A stretch of DNA of 64,000 bases from Turbatrix aceti (GCA_963969345.1 OZ017767.1:744001-808000), one strand, 5' to 3'. Positions 22,430-33,791 are shown, numbered from the stretch's first letter. The notes: generated by a model from the sequence alone, not told the origin. A program made the numbers and translations.

Positions 22430-23322
22430 TTAACGACGTTTTCTGCCCTTGATTATGTCTTTCAAATCCTTAAAATCACTCCTCTTCGAAGTCATCGACG
22501 CAATCCGGCGTAAGCTGGATGTGTAGTCAATGCCATCCTTGATGGATTCCAGGTATGTAAAGTACGCCTTTATGTTGGCTGCTGTATGTCTGTAAAGACT
22601 GCGAATATCGTGGGACCGAGGTTTTGAAGGAAAGAAAAACGTCATGGCATCAATGTCAGCATGCCGTATTTTATTGTACCTGGAAGAAAAAAAATGTGCT
22701 TAAAAAATTTAAAAAAAACGCATACAAGCTTGACTTGGAGGCAAGTTGATCGAGGCAATCGATGTCTTCTGAATTCAAATTGTGGGCCGCCAATTGGGGT
22801 TCATAAGTCTGAAAAAAACAGTAAAATTCTGAATAATTTTTTTTAAGCAGACCAAAAATTCCTTTTTTGCCAATTCCACTTTCAAAGTACAAATTTTCTG
22901 TATCAGTTCATGTTCCTGTAACAAAAATATTTCATTTCCTGTAAAAATGTTTTTCGTGTGCTCACCATTTCGGCTTCATCGTCGGTAGCACTTCTGACAT
23001 GCATTATAAAATCCCGTGGAAAGGTGAGTGAAAAAACTACGAGAGAAAAACGCTCTTCGCAGGACAAACATTTTTCTGTCAGCTGAAAGTTTTATACATA
23101 CCAACGTTGGTTAAAATTTAAAAAAAATCAACACCCCCTCACCCCAAAGAGCGTTGTCCCACACGGATCATGAAAAAGTTGCCCACAACACTCGGCCAAC
23201 AGGATGGACTCGTAGCCATAGATTGGACGCTCACAGCAGTAGCACTGTCCGACGATGACGACGTGGGTGGTGGTGGTCGAATCGGCTTTCTGCGGCGATG
23301 AGGGGTCACTTTCCCAGTTCAT
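22430..23322 (-). CDS. Small RING-like zinc-binding protein with coiled coil
   Basis: Exons at 23143-23322, about 22976-23084, about 22859-22919, about 22731-22809 and 22430-22680 join in frame to about 225 aa. The first two exons carry a cross-brace-like Cys/His pattern: CYCC, AECCGQLFH, DPC, then CLSCEERF, compatible with a RING or PHD-type finger. A short helical, Glu/Lys/Leu-rich segment follows (EHELIQKICTLKVELAKKEF). The C terminus is basic (MTSKRSDFKDLKDIIKGRKR). I cannot assign a family; an E3-type ubiquitin or SUMO ligase is an inference from the finger alone. It lies about 360 bp upstream of the TMBIM gene on the same strand. Confidence 0.65.
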
Positions 23323-25118
23323 GATTTGTTTTCAGTGCATTGCCAAGAAGAATTGGCAAAAAGTATGGCAGCGTTACGCTAATTTTTGTATGTAAATTGG
23401 CAATCATTGATTATCAATACCGTAATTGTTAAAAGAAATTACAAATTTAAAGCATTGTTACACATGTTTTCAGATTTTTGTCCAAGGCGCAAAAACGCCA
23501 AACAACAAAAACTGCGTCTAATGCCAACCCTTTCTTTGGACCCCCAAAAAATCCATACACTATGGCAATAACAAAAACAGGAGAACAAATGAATGTGAAG
23601 AATGACTACTACCTTACGCAATATTGTACGCAACAAACCGATCGACGATCGGTCACCGGTGTTGTTCAGAATGTTCTTCGATCGGTTTGTTGCGTTGTTT
23701 GACTTTAGTTTTCTTCTGGTTTTCGACGTTTGCTTTCTTGTTTCATTTTTTTGACAAATCCGATGCAAAAAAATGTTTTAAAAAATTCAATTCTCTTTAT
23801 TGTTGCAAAAAGAATTTCGTATTTGACAGGGGATGCGCCTACAACAATTTTTTTCAAGAATTTTCACTTTTTTGTACTTTGTTTTCAATAAAAAAAATTT
23901 TCGATCACATGACCAGATCTTATGATGTCCATCGAAGTAAAATATAAACCACTCCCTTAAAAGAATTATGACTTGTTTGTCCATTACTTTTTTATTACCA
24001 TCACCTCCAATTTGGCTTGTGTTAGCATTTTTTCCCAACCACCGTCCAATATTATTTTTGAAGCAGGGCGTTATCTATTTTCTGGAAAAAACGCCCGATA
24101 AGCCTTCCCAAAAAGTTCCATGTTCAGTTTTCTGCTGTGAATGTTTTCAGTCTGTTCCCTGGCCGCAATCTCTGGACCGCCGCGCTATTACACACCGTGT
24201 TCATCATTCATTTATGACTGACTGACTGACTGACGATCAAGGTGCGAGATCATAAATGGCTTCTCCGACTGGGAAAGGAGATTACATAAAAGAAAAATCC
24301 GTCGGCAGGGGCCGGCCGAACCATCTTTAGCCAAGATAAATCTACAGATCTGCGCACGCCTTCGATTAAGGTCACTGTTGTCTGATTTTGTTCAAGCCAC
24401 GAACATACATAAGTGCCGTTTTTGTCTCATGCATGTGTGGTCGTAAAACCACATTCCTTCTTTTTCCTTCTTGCGCGTTGTTGACCGCGCAAGAAGCAAA
24501 ATTAGTGAGAGTGAAAATGAGCCGTTCTTCACTTTTTTTTGTGGTCAAAAAAACAAGCTTAACACAATCAACTTTTATTAATCCCCCGCATGGCCCAAAG
24601 GTCACTAAAACGTGTGAAACAGCAAAAAAAAAAACATTGTGCAGGCAGCAACTGCTTGGTTGTCTGGCTTTTCCTTGTTTCTTCGTGAAAGTTCAACAAA
24701 GCTCCCCTCCCCCATTTCTGCTCACTAAATACCTCTAGTAAAAATTCTATGATCTCTACGCGGCCTCCGGTCAATCTTCGAGAACAAATTTGTTTATCGA
24801 TGAGTGCATCAAACATTTTTTGTACTCTTAACACTAAAAAATGAATTTTTATGCCTCCTATCTTGACAACATTTTTCTCCTTTGTCTTGTTCCAAAGTTG
24901 ATAGTCAGTAATTAGCCACCCGTCGTTAATCATTACTCTATGTCAATCAATCAGTCATGCATCGGGTTTCACTTTTTTGTTCGCGCAGTGCAGTTTTACC
25001 TAAATGCATCAATTTAGGCTACTTTTTCTGAAAGAATCGCCTGATTATCTGTCTGCGTTTTTTCTAATTTACCGCCCTCTTTTTAGTCTGAACTTAAAAC
25101 ATATAAAGTTGCGGAATT
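23323..25118. other. Gene-poor intergenic region
   Basis: AT-rich, with no exon chain that I can support. It contains the inverted repeat at 23629-23694 and a short TGAC tandem run near 24218-24235. The last few hundred bases should hold the CBS promoter. Confidence 0.5.
23629..23694. repeat. Perfect 17-bp inverted repeat
   Basis: CGCAACAAACCGATCGA at 23629-23645 is repeated in inverse orientation at 23678-23694, with a 32-nt spacer that itself contains the short palindromes CGATCG and ACCGGT. No target-site duplication or coding context is visible. Confidence 0.7.
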
Positions 25119-27781
25119 ATGAGTCCTCAAAACGCCCAGGACGACATCATGCCTTATTCTCCGGATGCCAAAAACGAATGTGTGTGGCATGAAAACGGAA
25201 TCGAGGATCACCTTGGGCTTCACAAGTTTTTGCCTTACCCGTAAGTTAAACAAAAAAAAATACAAAAAAATTATCGTTTGTTTAAAAAAGTGCATCGTTT
25301 TTTTACGATTTTTTTGTATATTCGACACAATTTTTACAGCAATTTTATCCTAAAAAAGCCGCTCATGAAATTTTTTTTCAGCCCTGCTCCGAAAAAAATA
25401 CTCGATAACATCCTGGAAGCCATCGGACAAACACCACTCGTTAAGCTGAACAAAATTCCCCAGAGCCTTGGCATTGAATGCGATGTTTGTTAGTATCCAT
25501 TTTTATAACCCAAAGTTACCACAAATTTTCAGACGCCAAGGTGGAATTCCTGAACGCGGGCGGCTCAATCAAAGACCGAATTGCCGTTCGAATGGTCGAA
25601 ATCGCCGAAGAAGAAGGTCGTCTGAAGCCTGGCATGACAATCATCGAGCCAACGTCTGGAAACACCGGTATCGGTCTGGCACTCGTGGCTGCCGTCAAGG
25701 GCTACGATTGCACGATTGTCCTGCCCGAAAAAATGTCACACGAAAAGATTGCCACGCTCCAGGCTCTCGGCGCAAACATCATTCGGACGCCGAACGATGC
25801 GAAATACGATAGCGAGGAATCCCACATCGGCAGGGCTTTCAAGCTGCACCGCGAGCTGCCCGACAGTATCGTTCTCGATCAGTACATCAACTGCGGCAAC
25901 CCTTTGACGCACTACGAGTCCACAGCTGCGGAGATCATTGATTCCCTGGGTGGTCGAGTGCCCGACATGGTGGTCATCGGCGTCGGCACGGGTGGTACCG
26001 TCTCAGGAGTTGCCACACGATTCCAGCGGGAATCAGAAGGCAAATGCCAAGTCGTCGGTGTCGATCCCGTGGGATCTGTCATCTCAGGTGGCGGCAAAAG
26101 CCATCACTTCGAGGTCGAAGGCATTGGTTACGACTTTGTGCCTACTGTCTTGGATCGATCACTCATCAACCAATGGGCTTCGGTTGAGGATAGAGATACC
26201 TTCCGCATGGCCAGACGCCTGAATGCCGAAGAAGGCATTCTTTCCGGCGGATCCTCAGGCGCTGCCCTGCACGCAGCCATGCAATTCGCCAAGCCTCTCA
26301 AGAAAGGCCAGGTGTGTGTCGTCGTCCTGCCCGACGGGGTCAGGAACTACCTCACAAAGTATCTGTCGGACGACTGGATGATCCAGCACGGATTCGCGAC
26401 CCCCGATGAACTTACCAAGGAAGCGATCAAGCCAAGGGAAGACTCCTGCGTGAAGAGCATCTTTGACAACTACGATCCTGAGAAACCAGGCAGCGAGTAT
26501 TACCAGCAGTGCGAATTTGTTCCCGGTCCTAGAGACGGATACTCGCCGACTAGGAGGATGCTTTTGGATAACATCCTGCAGGCCATCGGATACACGCCTC
26601 TGGTCAGACTGAACAAGCTGCCCCAATCGCTGGGCATTGAAAGCCAAGTTTGTTAGTTATTTTTTTGCATTTTGAAAAAAAATTTGAAACAACATTTTTT
26701 AATTTTAAAGTCAAAAATTAATTTTTTTTCGATTTAAAAATCAAACAGAAACCGAATTTGTTCCAAATTTGAACCAAAATTTCTAACTTTACCAAATTCC
26801 AGTGGCCAAATGCGAATTCATGTCAGCAGGCGGCTCAATCAAGGACCGAATTGCCCTCCGAATGGTCGAACTTGCCGAAGAAAAAGGTGCCCTGAAACCC
26901 GGCATGACAGTCATCGAACCCACTTCCGGCAACACAGGTGTCGGTCTCGCTCTCGTGTGCGCAGTCAAAGGCTACCGGTGCATCATTGTGATGCCGGTCA
27001 AGATGAGCCAGGAAAAAGAAGCCACACTGAAGTCCCTGGGTGCCATCGTCGTCCGAACACCGAATGCCTCCCACGATCAGCCAGAATCTCTAATGGGCGT
27101 CGCGCTGCGTCTGACCAAGGAAATCCCAGGTGCCATCATGCTCGATCAATACCGCAATGCTGGAAACCCTCTTGCGCACTACGAAAACACAGCTGAGGAA
27201 ATCCTCTGGGCGACAGAAGGCAAGGTGGACTACGTAGTCGTCGGAGCGGGTACCGGTGGATCGGTGACGGGTATCGGCAGGAAGCTGAAGGAACGTGTTC
27301 CCAACGTTAAAGTCATCGGCGTTGACCCTGTCGGATCGATTCTCAGCGACCCGAAAAACATTACAACGACTTCACCCTACGAAGTCGAAGGCACGGGATA
27401 CGATTTTGTGCCCGCTTCGCTCAAGTACGAGTACATCGACGGATGGGTCAAGACAACCGACGCGGATTCGTTCCATACCGCGCGCCGACTCATCCGTGAA
27501 GAAGGCATACTCTGCGGAGGCTCCAGTGGCGCCAATGTCTGGGCGGCTCTTCAGGTGGCCAAAAAACTGGATAAGTCAAAGCGCGTCGTCGTTATTCTTC
27601 CCGATTCCATCAGAAATTATATGTAAGTTTTTTTTGCGATCAGGAAAACAGTGAATTGCTTTTTTTGAAAAAGCTCCCGAATTTTTATGAATTAACAGTA
27701 ACTCAAATCTTTTTTAGGACCAAATTCGTCGACGATGGATGGATGAAAGCTAAAGGTTTTCCGATTCCTGAATACAAATAA
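25119..27781 (+). CDS. cbs-1: Cystathionine beta-synthase with two tandem catalytic modules
   Basis: PLP enzyme that condenses homocysteine with serine (or cysteine, releasing H2S), the first step of transsulfuration. Five exons (25119-25240, 25382-25488, 25533-26651, 26803-27622, 27718-27781) give 743 aa. Module 1 (about 45-395): [20 protein letters not shown] with the PLP lysine, [19 protein letters not shown] and GGSSG. Module 2 (about 420-743): [39 protein letters not shown], and [12 protein letters not shown]. The Ser that contacts the PLP ring nitrogen is kept in module 2 (PDSIRN) but is Gly in module 1 (PDGVRN), so module 1 may be weak or inactive. There are no C-terminal Bateman domains, and the N terminus lacks an obvious vertebrate-type heme motif. 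The tandem layout is that of C. elegans CBS-1. The same intron site and phase recur in both modules. Confidence 0.95.
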
Positions 27782-28396
27782 ATCAAAAATGCAAAATCAA
27801 AATGCCTGATTGGCAAAAAAAATTTGTTGACTAATTTTGTGATTTGTTATCTGTTTTGCATGCGACTCATAAATAAAATGCTTCGTGTTCCACACTGATT
27901 GAAGGCAGGCCAAACATTTTTGCTACAGCAACGAAGTCAAAAGAAGCGCAAAAACTTTGCTTGCTTAAAAATGTGAAAGTCAAATGATAAAAAATACTGA
28001 CTGAGTGAGTCACAGATTCATTAAAAAAATTTTATATAACGTGCGATCAGTTCATTTAGTATAATATTTCGGGAGGAAAATATTGACTTTGAATTTTGTT
28101 TTGTTTGTCGATTTTATTATCCGCGAGGCAATTAAAGTCAACATGTTTATACAATAACCGAAGTGCATTTAATTGAAGATTTGGGTGCGGCTTGGTGATA
28201 ATTAACTATATCATTCTAAAAAAATTGAAAAATATAAAAAATTTGAAAACTAAAAAGTTTTTTTTTTTTATTTGGAATTTAAAAAAATGCCTTTATTCAG
28301 TTTGGTGTACCGTTTAAAAAAGATCAAAAAAATTTTCCCTTTGAGAACCGCGTTAGTTGTTACGATTTGCCAATTCGAAAACTTACAGTTCCGAAA
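27782..28396. other. Intergenic region between CBS and lipase
   Basis: AT-rich. It holds the CBS 3' UTR with an AATAAA near 27871 and the lipase upstream region. Nothing else recognised. Confidence 0.5.
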
Positions 28397-29524
28397 ATGC
28401 AACTCCAAATCCTCCTCTCCACCTTCCTAATTTACGCTTTCCTACCCCCCAGCCAAGGCGATTACGAAGAAAACTACGTGATACGCTCGATTCCCCCAGG
28501 CTACCATGACACCCTCGCCCGCAACTTTTGGTGGCCGCTGCAACAGGCGGCACTCGGAAACTCGGCGACCCGGCTGAAAATCATCAATCACTGCTTCGCG
28601 CCCAACAGCACGCAATTCAGGGCTCAAATCGAAGTCAACTGCGCGATACTACCTGGAACAGATGACACGTGTTCGAGCACGTTTCTGGTCTCCCACGAGT
28701 ACCAGTCTATAATTTGGATCTTTCGATCTGCGTCCAGGGATCAGGTGGCCAATATTATCAGCACCGTAAACCTGACATCACCTTTTTTTGAATACGGTAA
28801 CGTCAATTTGTACGTCTACACTTCGTTTATCAAACTATGGGACTCCGGGTTGGGTGGGGTTCTTTTGGATCTCTTGTCGACGTATCCAGAGTACGAAGTA
28901 GTGACCACTGGCTATTCCCTAGGCGGAGCACTGGCTAGCATTGCTTCTATGTTCGTCCTGAACAACCATCTCCTACCTGCCAGCCAGATGCGTCATATTG
29001 CATTCAGCGAATTCCGCGTCGGAGACAAAGCCTATGCGGATGCGTTCACCCATCGCGTGCCTCACGCCTACCGTATCAACATGAGAAATGATCCAGCTCC
29101 TCATTTTGGTTACGACGGATTCTACGGCACCGAAATTTGGTACAACAACTCGATGGCACAGGGAGAAGAGTATTCAATCTGCGATCAAAAAAATTACACT
29201 CTTTGCAGCTTTTCCGTGCCCGAATGGCTCTACGACTGGAAAGATCATGTGTGAGTTTCTTACATCAAACCATAATATCTATTCAGGATCAAACCCCAAT
29301 ATCTATTCAGGGACCTATACGGTGGAAAATGGCCAGACGTATATTCACTCTGCAACCGAGACGTCATCTACAAAGAAATCGATGCCATAAATGGCCCTTC
29401 GACGACTCAGGTACCTATAACAAGTACTACAGTATCCACGAACTCGCCACCAAACACGGGGACCCCACCAACAACGACAGACCCAGATATCATTGTGATA
29501 CCATCTAACAACATTATGGTCTAG
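28397..29524 (+). CDS. Secreted class-3 (fungal-type) lipase
   Basis: Hydrolyses acylglycerols outside the cell or in the gut lumen; nematodes have a large family of these. Two exons (28397-29250 and 29311-29524) give 355 aa. A signal peptide (MQLQILLSTFLIYAFLPPSQG) precedes DYEENYV. The lipase core shows the nucleophile elbow TTGYSLGGALASIASMFVL (Ser in GxSxG), the following FSEFRVGDKAYADAF (the PRVGN position of the family), a candidate catalytic Asp in NMRNDPAPHF and a candidate His in WKDHV. A Thr/Pro-rich tail (about 45 residues) follows. Several N-glycosylation sequons (NST, NLT, NNS, NYT) fit secretion. The start is the ATG that opens the signal peptide. Two acceptors 24 nt apart (exon starting 29287 or 29311) are both in frame. 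Confidence 0.88.
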
Positions 29525-29860
29525 AAATTTTCGAACCCTGACTGTTAAAAGATAGTATTAAATATATATAATAATATTTTATGGCATCTAGGGATAATTA
29601 CATATCCTTAAATGTCAGAAGAAATCATCTGTCGTTTTGGTAGTGATTACCCGGTTTATGCATACGGTATGTGCAATAAAGCATTATTGCTGTGTAAACT
29701 ATACATGTTGCCGTCCCCGGACTAGATTCAAGATAATTCGAATTTCATACCTCTAGAAACCGTTTCCAATTCTCCAAATCATATATTTGTGAAAAATGCG
29801 CAAAAACCTCGAACACAAGTTCCCATAATAAATTTTTTGACGTAAAAAACAATTGCTACA

Positions 29861-29967
29861 TAGCAGGGTGGCAAAGAGAGGATTCTCATGAGATATTTCC
29901 AATTCGTACATATTACCCAATTCGTAGGGAAATTATCTTTGAACATGTGAATTTCGCCACCCTGCTA
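29861..29967. mobile_element. Short TIR element (MITE-like), CAGGGTGGC ends
   Basis: TAGCAGGGTGGC at 29861-29872 is inverted perfectly at 29956-29967 (GCCACCCTGCTA), enclosing about 107 bp with no coding capacity. If the TIR begins at CAGGG (hAT-like), the 8-bp flanks CTACATAG and CTACACGA agree at the first five positions, a possible decayed target duplication. The internal sequence next to the left end (GATTCTCATG) resembles, after inversion, the sequence beside the solo ends at 36217 and 36960. Confidence 0.5.
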
Positions 29968-30027
29968 CACGATCACTTGCTTTCAGTACAACCGTCATTT
30001 CTGTCACTGTGCCAATTGGTGCCAATA

Positions 30028-30459
30028 ATGATCACAATAACCCCGTCTGCGTGGTCGCGACCTCAGACAACTGGTCCTGCCTGTGAAGTCATCATCGGCT
30101 TTGTGTGTTTGACCGCCGCATTTTACGTCATGTGTTCGAAGAAAAAAACCACTACTAATAATAAAACTGTGCGTAATGAGCAGAAAGTCAGCGCTAAACA
30201 AACAACCTCTGACTACACCGACGGACCACCCAGTAAGCGGCTCAACAGGCAAGGCCTGGCCGAAGATGACGCCGATCTGAAAAGTTTGGCACACGAAAAT
30301 TTACCATCACCGACTGCAAAGGCACCGTCACCGGATCCAGATGAAAACGAAATAAAACCAAACGTTGTTCCTCCTTCAAAACCCGTAAAAGAGGGAACGC
30401 TGTTCTCGGCCACGGAAAATCAAGTTCAACAATCTTATGCTCTCGATAACCCTGAATAA
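30028..30459 (+). CDS. Small single-pass membrane protein, tandem copy 1
   Basis: Not recognised. A single exon of 143 aa from ATG MITITPSAWSRPQTTG. The start is chosen because the paralogue downstream begins with the same MITI..SAWS sequence; an in-frame upstream ATG at 29947 exists. One hydrophobic segment (about residues 18-37, CEVIIGFVCLTAAFYVM) is followed by a Lys cluster (CSKKK), which by the positive-inside rule puts the C terminus in the cytosol. The tail is polar and probably disordered, with GLAEDDADLKSL and a Pro-rich stretch (SPTAKAPSPDPDENE). The TIR element lies about 60 bp upstream. Function unknown. Confidence 0.6.
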   Translation: MITITPSAWSRPQTTGPACEVIIGFVCLTAAFYVMCSKKKTTTNNKTVRNEQKVSAKQTTSDYTDGPPSKRLNRQGLAEDDADLKSLAHENLPSPTAKAPSPDPDENEIKPNVVPPSKPVKEGTLFSATENQVQQSYALDNPE

Positions 30460-30608
30460 ATGCCAGAAATTTGCACGGCGGTTAAAATTCTCATACAAAT
30501 TTTTTTTCCCACTCAAAACAAAAAACCAAACGAACAAAACAGTCGCTGCACTTTCATTTGTCTCATGTACAACTGCCATCATCGGCGACATCTCTGCGGG
30601 CGCTAATC

Positions 30609-31049
30609 ATGATTACAATACCACACTCTGCATGGTCGCATCGTCACCTCCAGGGACTTTTCGGTATCATCGTCAGTAGCCTCGTGTTTTCAAGTGTCGT
30701 GTTTTACGTCATATCGATGTGTCAGAGGCAAAGAAAAAAGAAGGTCAGTTATCCTTATCTGGGTTCTCCACGAGCTATGACCCTTTTTGGGTCATCTGAC
30801 AAAAAAATGTTTCAGGGTAAACACAGTGACAAACACAAACTGTCCAAAAGCAAATTCGCCAAAAGAGGACCACCCACCAGGGAGTGCAACATAAACGGCC
30901 TAGGAAATGACGATCCGGATCTCAAAAGTTTGTCGACGTCAATAAGCGCACAGCGATCGGTTGATACATCCAAACAGTCTGCGTATAAGGCCGTAGGCAA
31001 TCCGGGAACGCCGGGTGTATCTCCGTCTGCCTCTCCGGCTACCGGCTAA
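30609..31049 (+). CDS. Small single-pass membrane protein, tandem copy 2
   Basis: Paralogue of the preceding gene. Two exons (30609-30743, 30816-31049) split by a 72-nt intron that is also open in frame, so the unspliced form would encode 24 extra residues. The spliced protein is 122 aa. Shared features: MITIPHSAWS start, one TM segment (LFGIIVSSLVFSSVVFYVI), basic stop-transfer cluster (QRQRKKK), and the cytosolic motif GLGNDDPDLKSL, matching GLAEDDADLKSL of copy 1. No signal peptide cleavage site is obvious, so it is probably a type III or signal-anchor protein. Its stop is only about 100 bp from the SepSecS stop on the other strand. Confidence 0.58.
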   Translation: MITIPHSAWSHRHLQGLFGIIVSSLVFSSVVFYVISMCQRQRKKKVSYPYLGSPRAMTLFGSSDKKMFQGKHSDKHKLSKSKFAKRGPPTRECNINGLGNDDPDLKSLSTSISAQRSVDTSKQSAYKAVGNPGTPGVSPSASPATG

Positions 31050-31146
31050 CAAGGTCTTTACTAGTACGTATAAATGTTGGAACTTTGTTCAAAAAAATGG
31101 GGAAAGGTACAGAAAAAATAAAAAAGCAAATAAAACCCAAAAAACC

Positions 31147-33390
31147 CTACAATCCACCCTGAGCTTCTCGAACAGCCAACCGGAGTCTCGAAACCAAGTC
31201 GCCAGCCTCATCCTGCCTCATACCGACCGCAGCTGCCACGGTGATGTAAGCCGGAGCCGGTGTCGGACAATGAGAGCCAAAATTCGTCAACTGGCATGTC
31301 TCTATTTTTGCTGGGGTTAGTGAAGGAACAACAACCCTGCAACTTTCGGATAAAAGTTGGAATTAGGTTTTTAAACTTACCTGGCACCCGTAATTTTGTA
31401 TCGTTGAAAAAGAATGCCACCAAAAAGCTTGACAGATGGTAACGGTAGACTTGTCAGGGTCATGGCTAAAAAAATGGGTAACGGTCAGTTTTTGGACGCC
31501 AACGAACACAAAAAAATAGCAAAAAAAAACAATGAAAAAACTAAATTTAAAAAATATAGATAGGAAATATACAAAATATAAAAAAAATATACACAAAACT
31601 ACGCCAAAATCGCGTAAAAACAAGTTTTGAAACTTTCGCGTCGAGACACATGTAATAAAAATATCAATGCTTTACACCACTTTTTGTTCTAATTATTTTG
31701 TTTTCAAATTGTGGAATAATTTGTTCACAAACGAACCCTAATTTTCTTTCAAGAACAAAAAATTGAACTCACCAAAAGAAATGCCATTCCCAGAAGGCTC
31801 GACGACAACTTCGCCAATCTCATCTGCGAGATCGTACAACTGACTTCTGAGTTCATCGTAAACGCGCACCCGTTCGGCATGAAGATCGGTCAGTCCATCG
31901 ATTCCAAAATGCAGGAGTGTAAGGACCAAATCACGAGACGGCACAGCAGATGCCCTGCCCGGATACATTTTTCCAAGCATGGCCACCATCTGCCGGTCAC
32001 GCGAAGCAACGATCGATCCGCCAACTGGAACTAGGAAGTTCTTATCCATGGATTGAACGTAAAAATCAACGAAATTCGCTTTGAGACCCGCTTCTAGATT
32101 TGTTACAATTTCGCTGCTTTGTAGGCCTAAAGGGTTACGGTAGGAATTACAGTAACTGAGAAAGTAATGATTACGATAAAACGAACCGTAAGCATTGTTG
32201 ACGACGTGAAAAAACCCGTATTTTCTTGCAAATTCACCGTTCTGGACGACATTGTCCGGTCGACGGGGAGCAAAGCAGGATGTCGTCGAGAGGAGGCAAA
32301 GCACGTCCTTCGCATCGATTCCGATCATTGAAGATTCCAAATCCTCAGCTGTGATGCCAACTTGAGAAAAACTAAGCGAAGATGTTGATCCACAAGGCAG
32401 ACATCGTTGGTGGATTACGATGGGTTCAAGGCCTAAAAATTGTTTTTGTCGGTTTACGAACATCTGAAACCCAAAATAACCAACCAGCAGCATAAATACA
32501 CTTCAAGCAGGATTTCTGATCGATTCTTGACCACAAAACGAACTTTGCATCTGGTCGTTTTTGCCGAAGACAGAGCAACGACAGCGTGAGTGCCATTCCG
32601 GTACAGACGGGCAGTGCCAAGGCTCCAGACGTGGATTTTAGGCCTCAACATAAGAATTTTACACTTGAAAACCAATTTTTTTAAACCAACCAAAAACGTG
32701 TAATGCCTGAAGTGCAAAAGAATTAGCGAGGTCGTTAATCATCGACGACCCGATTGCCTTGGGCTGCGCTTCGACTATGTTTCCGGAACGACCGATGCCA
32801 TGAGTCAGACTGAAAAAAAAGTTTTCTCATAAAAAAGCTAATAAAATTTAAAAATCTTTGAACACTTTTTGCAACTGATAAAAATTTTTATATCGTAATC
32901 TCACAGAAAAATTGTAAAACAGAAAACCTTAGCCAAATTATCGTAAGAAATTGCATACTTCGCAGAAAAATAACCGTACCACACAAAATAATTCTCAAAA
33001 TATAAAATTTCTTGGGTATCGTAAAAAATCACTGAAAAAGGACTAAAAACAACTTTTTTTCCAACTTTAAGACCACCGAAAAAGCCAAAACTCACGATCC
33101 ATGAAGTCGATTGACCAGAGGACAGGCTACTCGTCCTTCTCGTTCACCTGCACCGACGAAGTTTTCGTTGTTGTTCGACTCAGCTTCTGCGAGGGTCGCC
33201 AGCAGCGCCGTCAAACGAGGTTCCGACCATCCATGTTGAGGTATCTTTTTCTGAAAAAAAACCCAGTCATAAAAACCTTTTTTCAAAAAGCCAAAAAAGT
33301 GCAACAAACGTCAATAAAAAGCTGATCAATGAGATTTGAAATCCTCCTTCCCGTATTTCGAAGTGTTTTTCGTTGATCGTTGCCGAGCAT
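31147..33390 (-). CDS. secs-1: O-phosphoseryl-tRNA(Sec) selenium transferase (SepSecS)
   Basis: PLP enzyme that converts Sep-tRNA(Sec) to Sec-tRNA(Sec) with selenophosphate, the last step of selenocysteine synthesis. Exons on the minus strand, from 33390: MLGNDQRKTLRNTGRRISNL (33310-33390); KKIPQHGW...SNNNENFVGAGEREGRVACP, the SepSecS N-terminal signature; LTHGIGRSGNIVEAQPKAIG; VCTGMALTLSLLCLRQKRPD; LLSTTSCFAPRRPDN; VQSMDKNFLVPVGGSIVAS, where the Lys of DKNF binds PLP; KMYPGRASAVPS; AMTL...LFGGILFQRYKITGAR; and a C-terminal exon ending REAQGGL at 31147. Every conserved block of human SEPSECS is present in order. The first exon is inferred from phase and helix similarity and is the least sure. 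The gene is head-to-head with the GID8-like gene, about 400 bp apart. Confidence 0.92.
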
Positions 33391-33791
33391 TTTCCACCCT
33401 TCTTTTACTGCACCTTACTCATCCACACGTACACATAGAACAGCCACTCGGCCAACCAACCTTGGTGAGGAATCACTTTACCGCATCACGTAAAAAAGAA
33501 AAAAGGAAAACTTCTTCTGTTTGCAAAGAAAGAAAAAAAGTTCCGGGACCCGCCTCGAGTTTTTGAGCGGACGTAAACTTTTTTATATAATCCTTGGCAA
33601 AACGCGACGATTGCCAAGGGTCCCGTTTTCTATTTTTATCTCATGTGTCCTTTCTTTTTTTTCAACGTTGTATTCAAGTGAGCTTTATCTCGTGGTTTCT
33701 ATGGCACTCTGTCCTTTTTTTTTATCCATACGCGTTGGAACTTTTTTCTAGACGTTCATCGACTTCTTCTTTCTTCTTTTCATTGTTTGCC

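Noticed and set aside
24218..24238. Short TGAC tandem run
   Set aside because: A five-copy tetranucleotide run; ordinary microsatellite.
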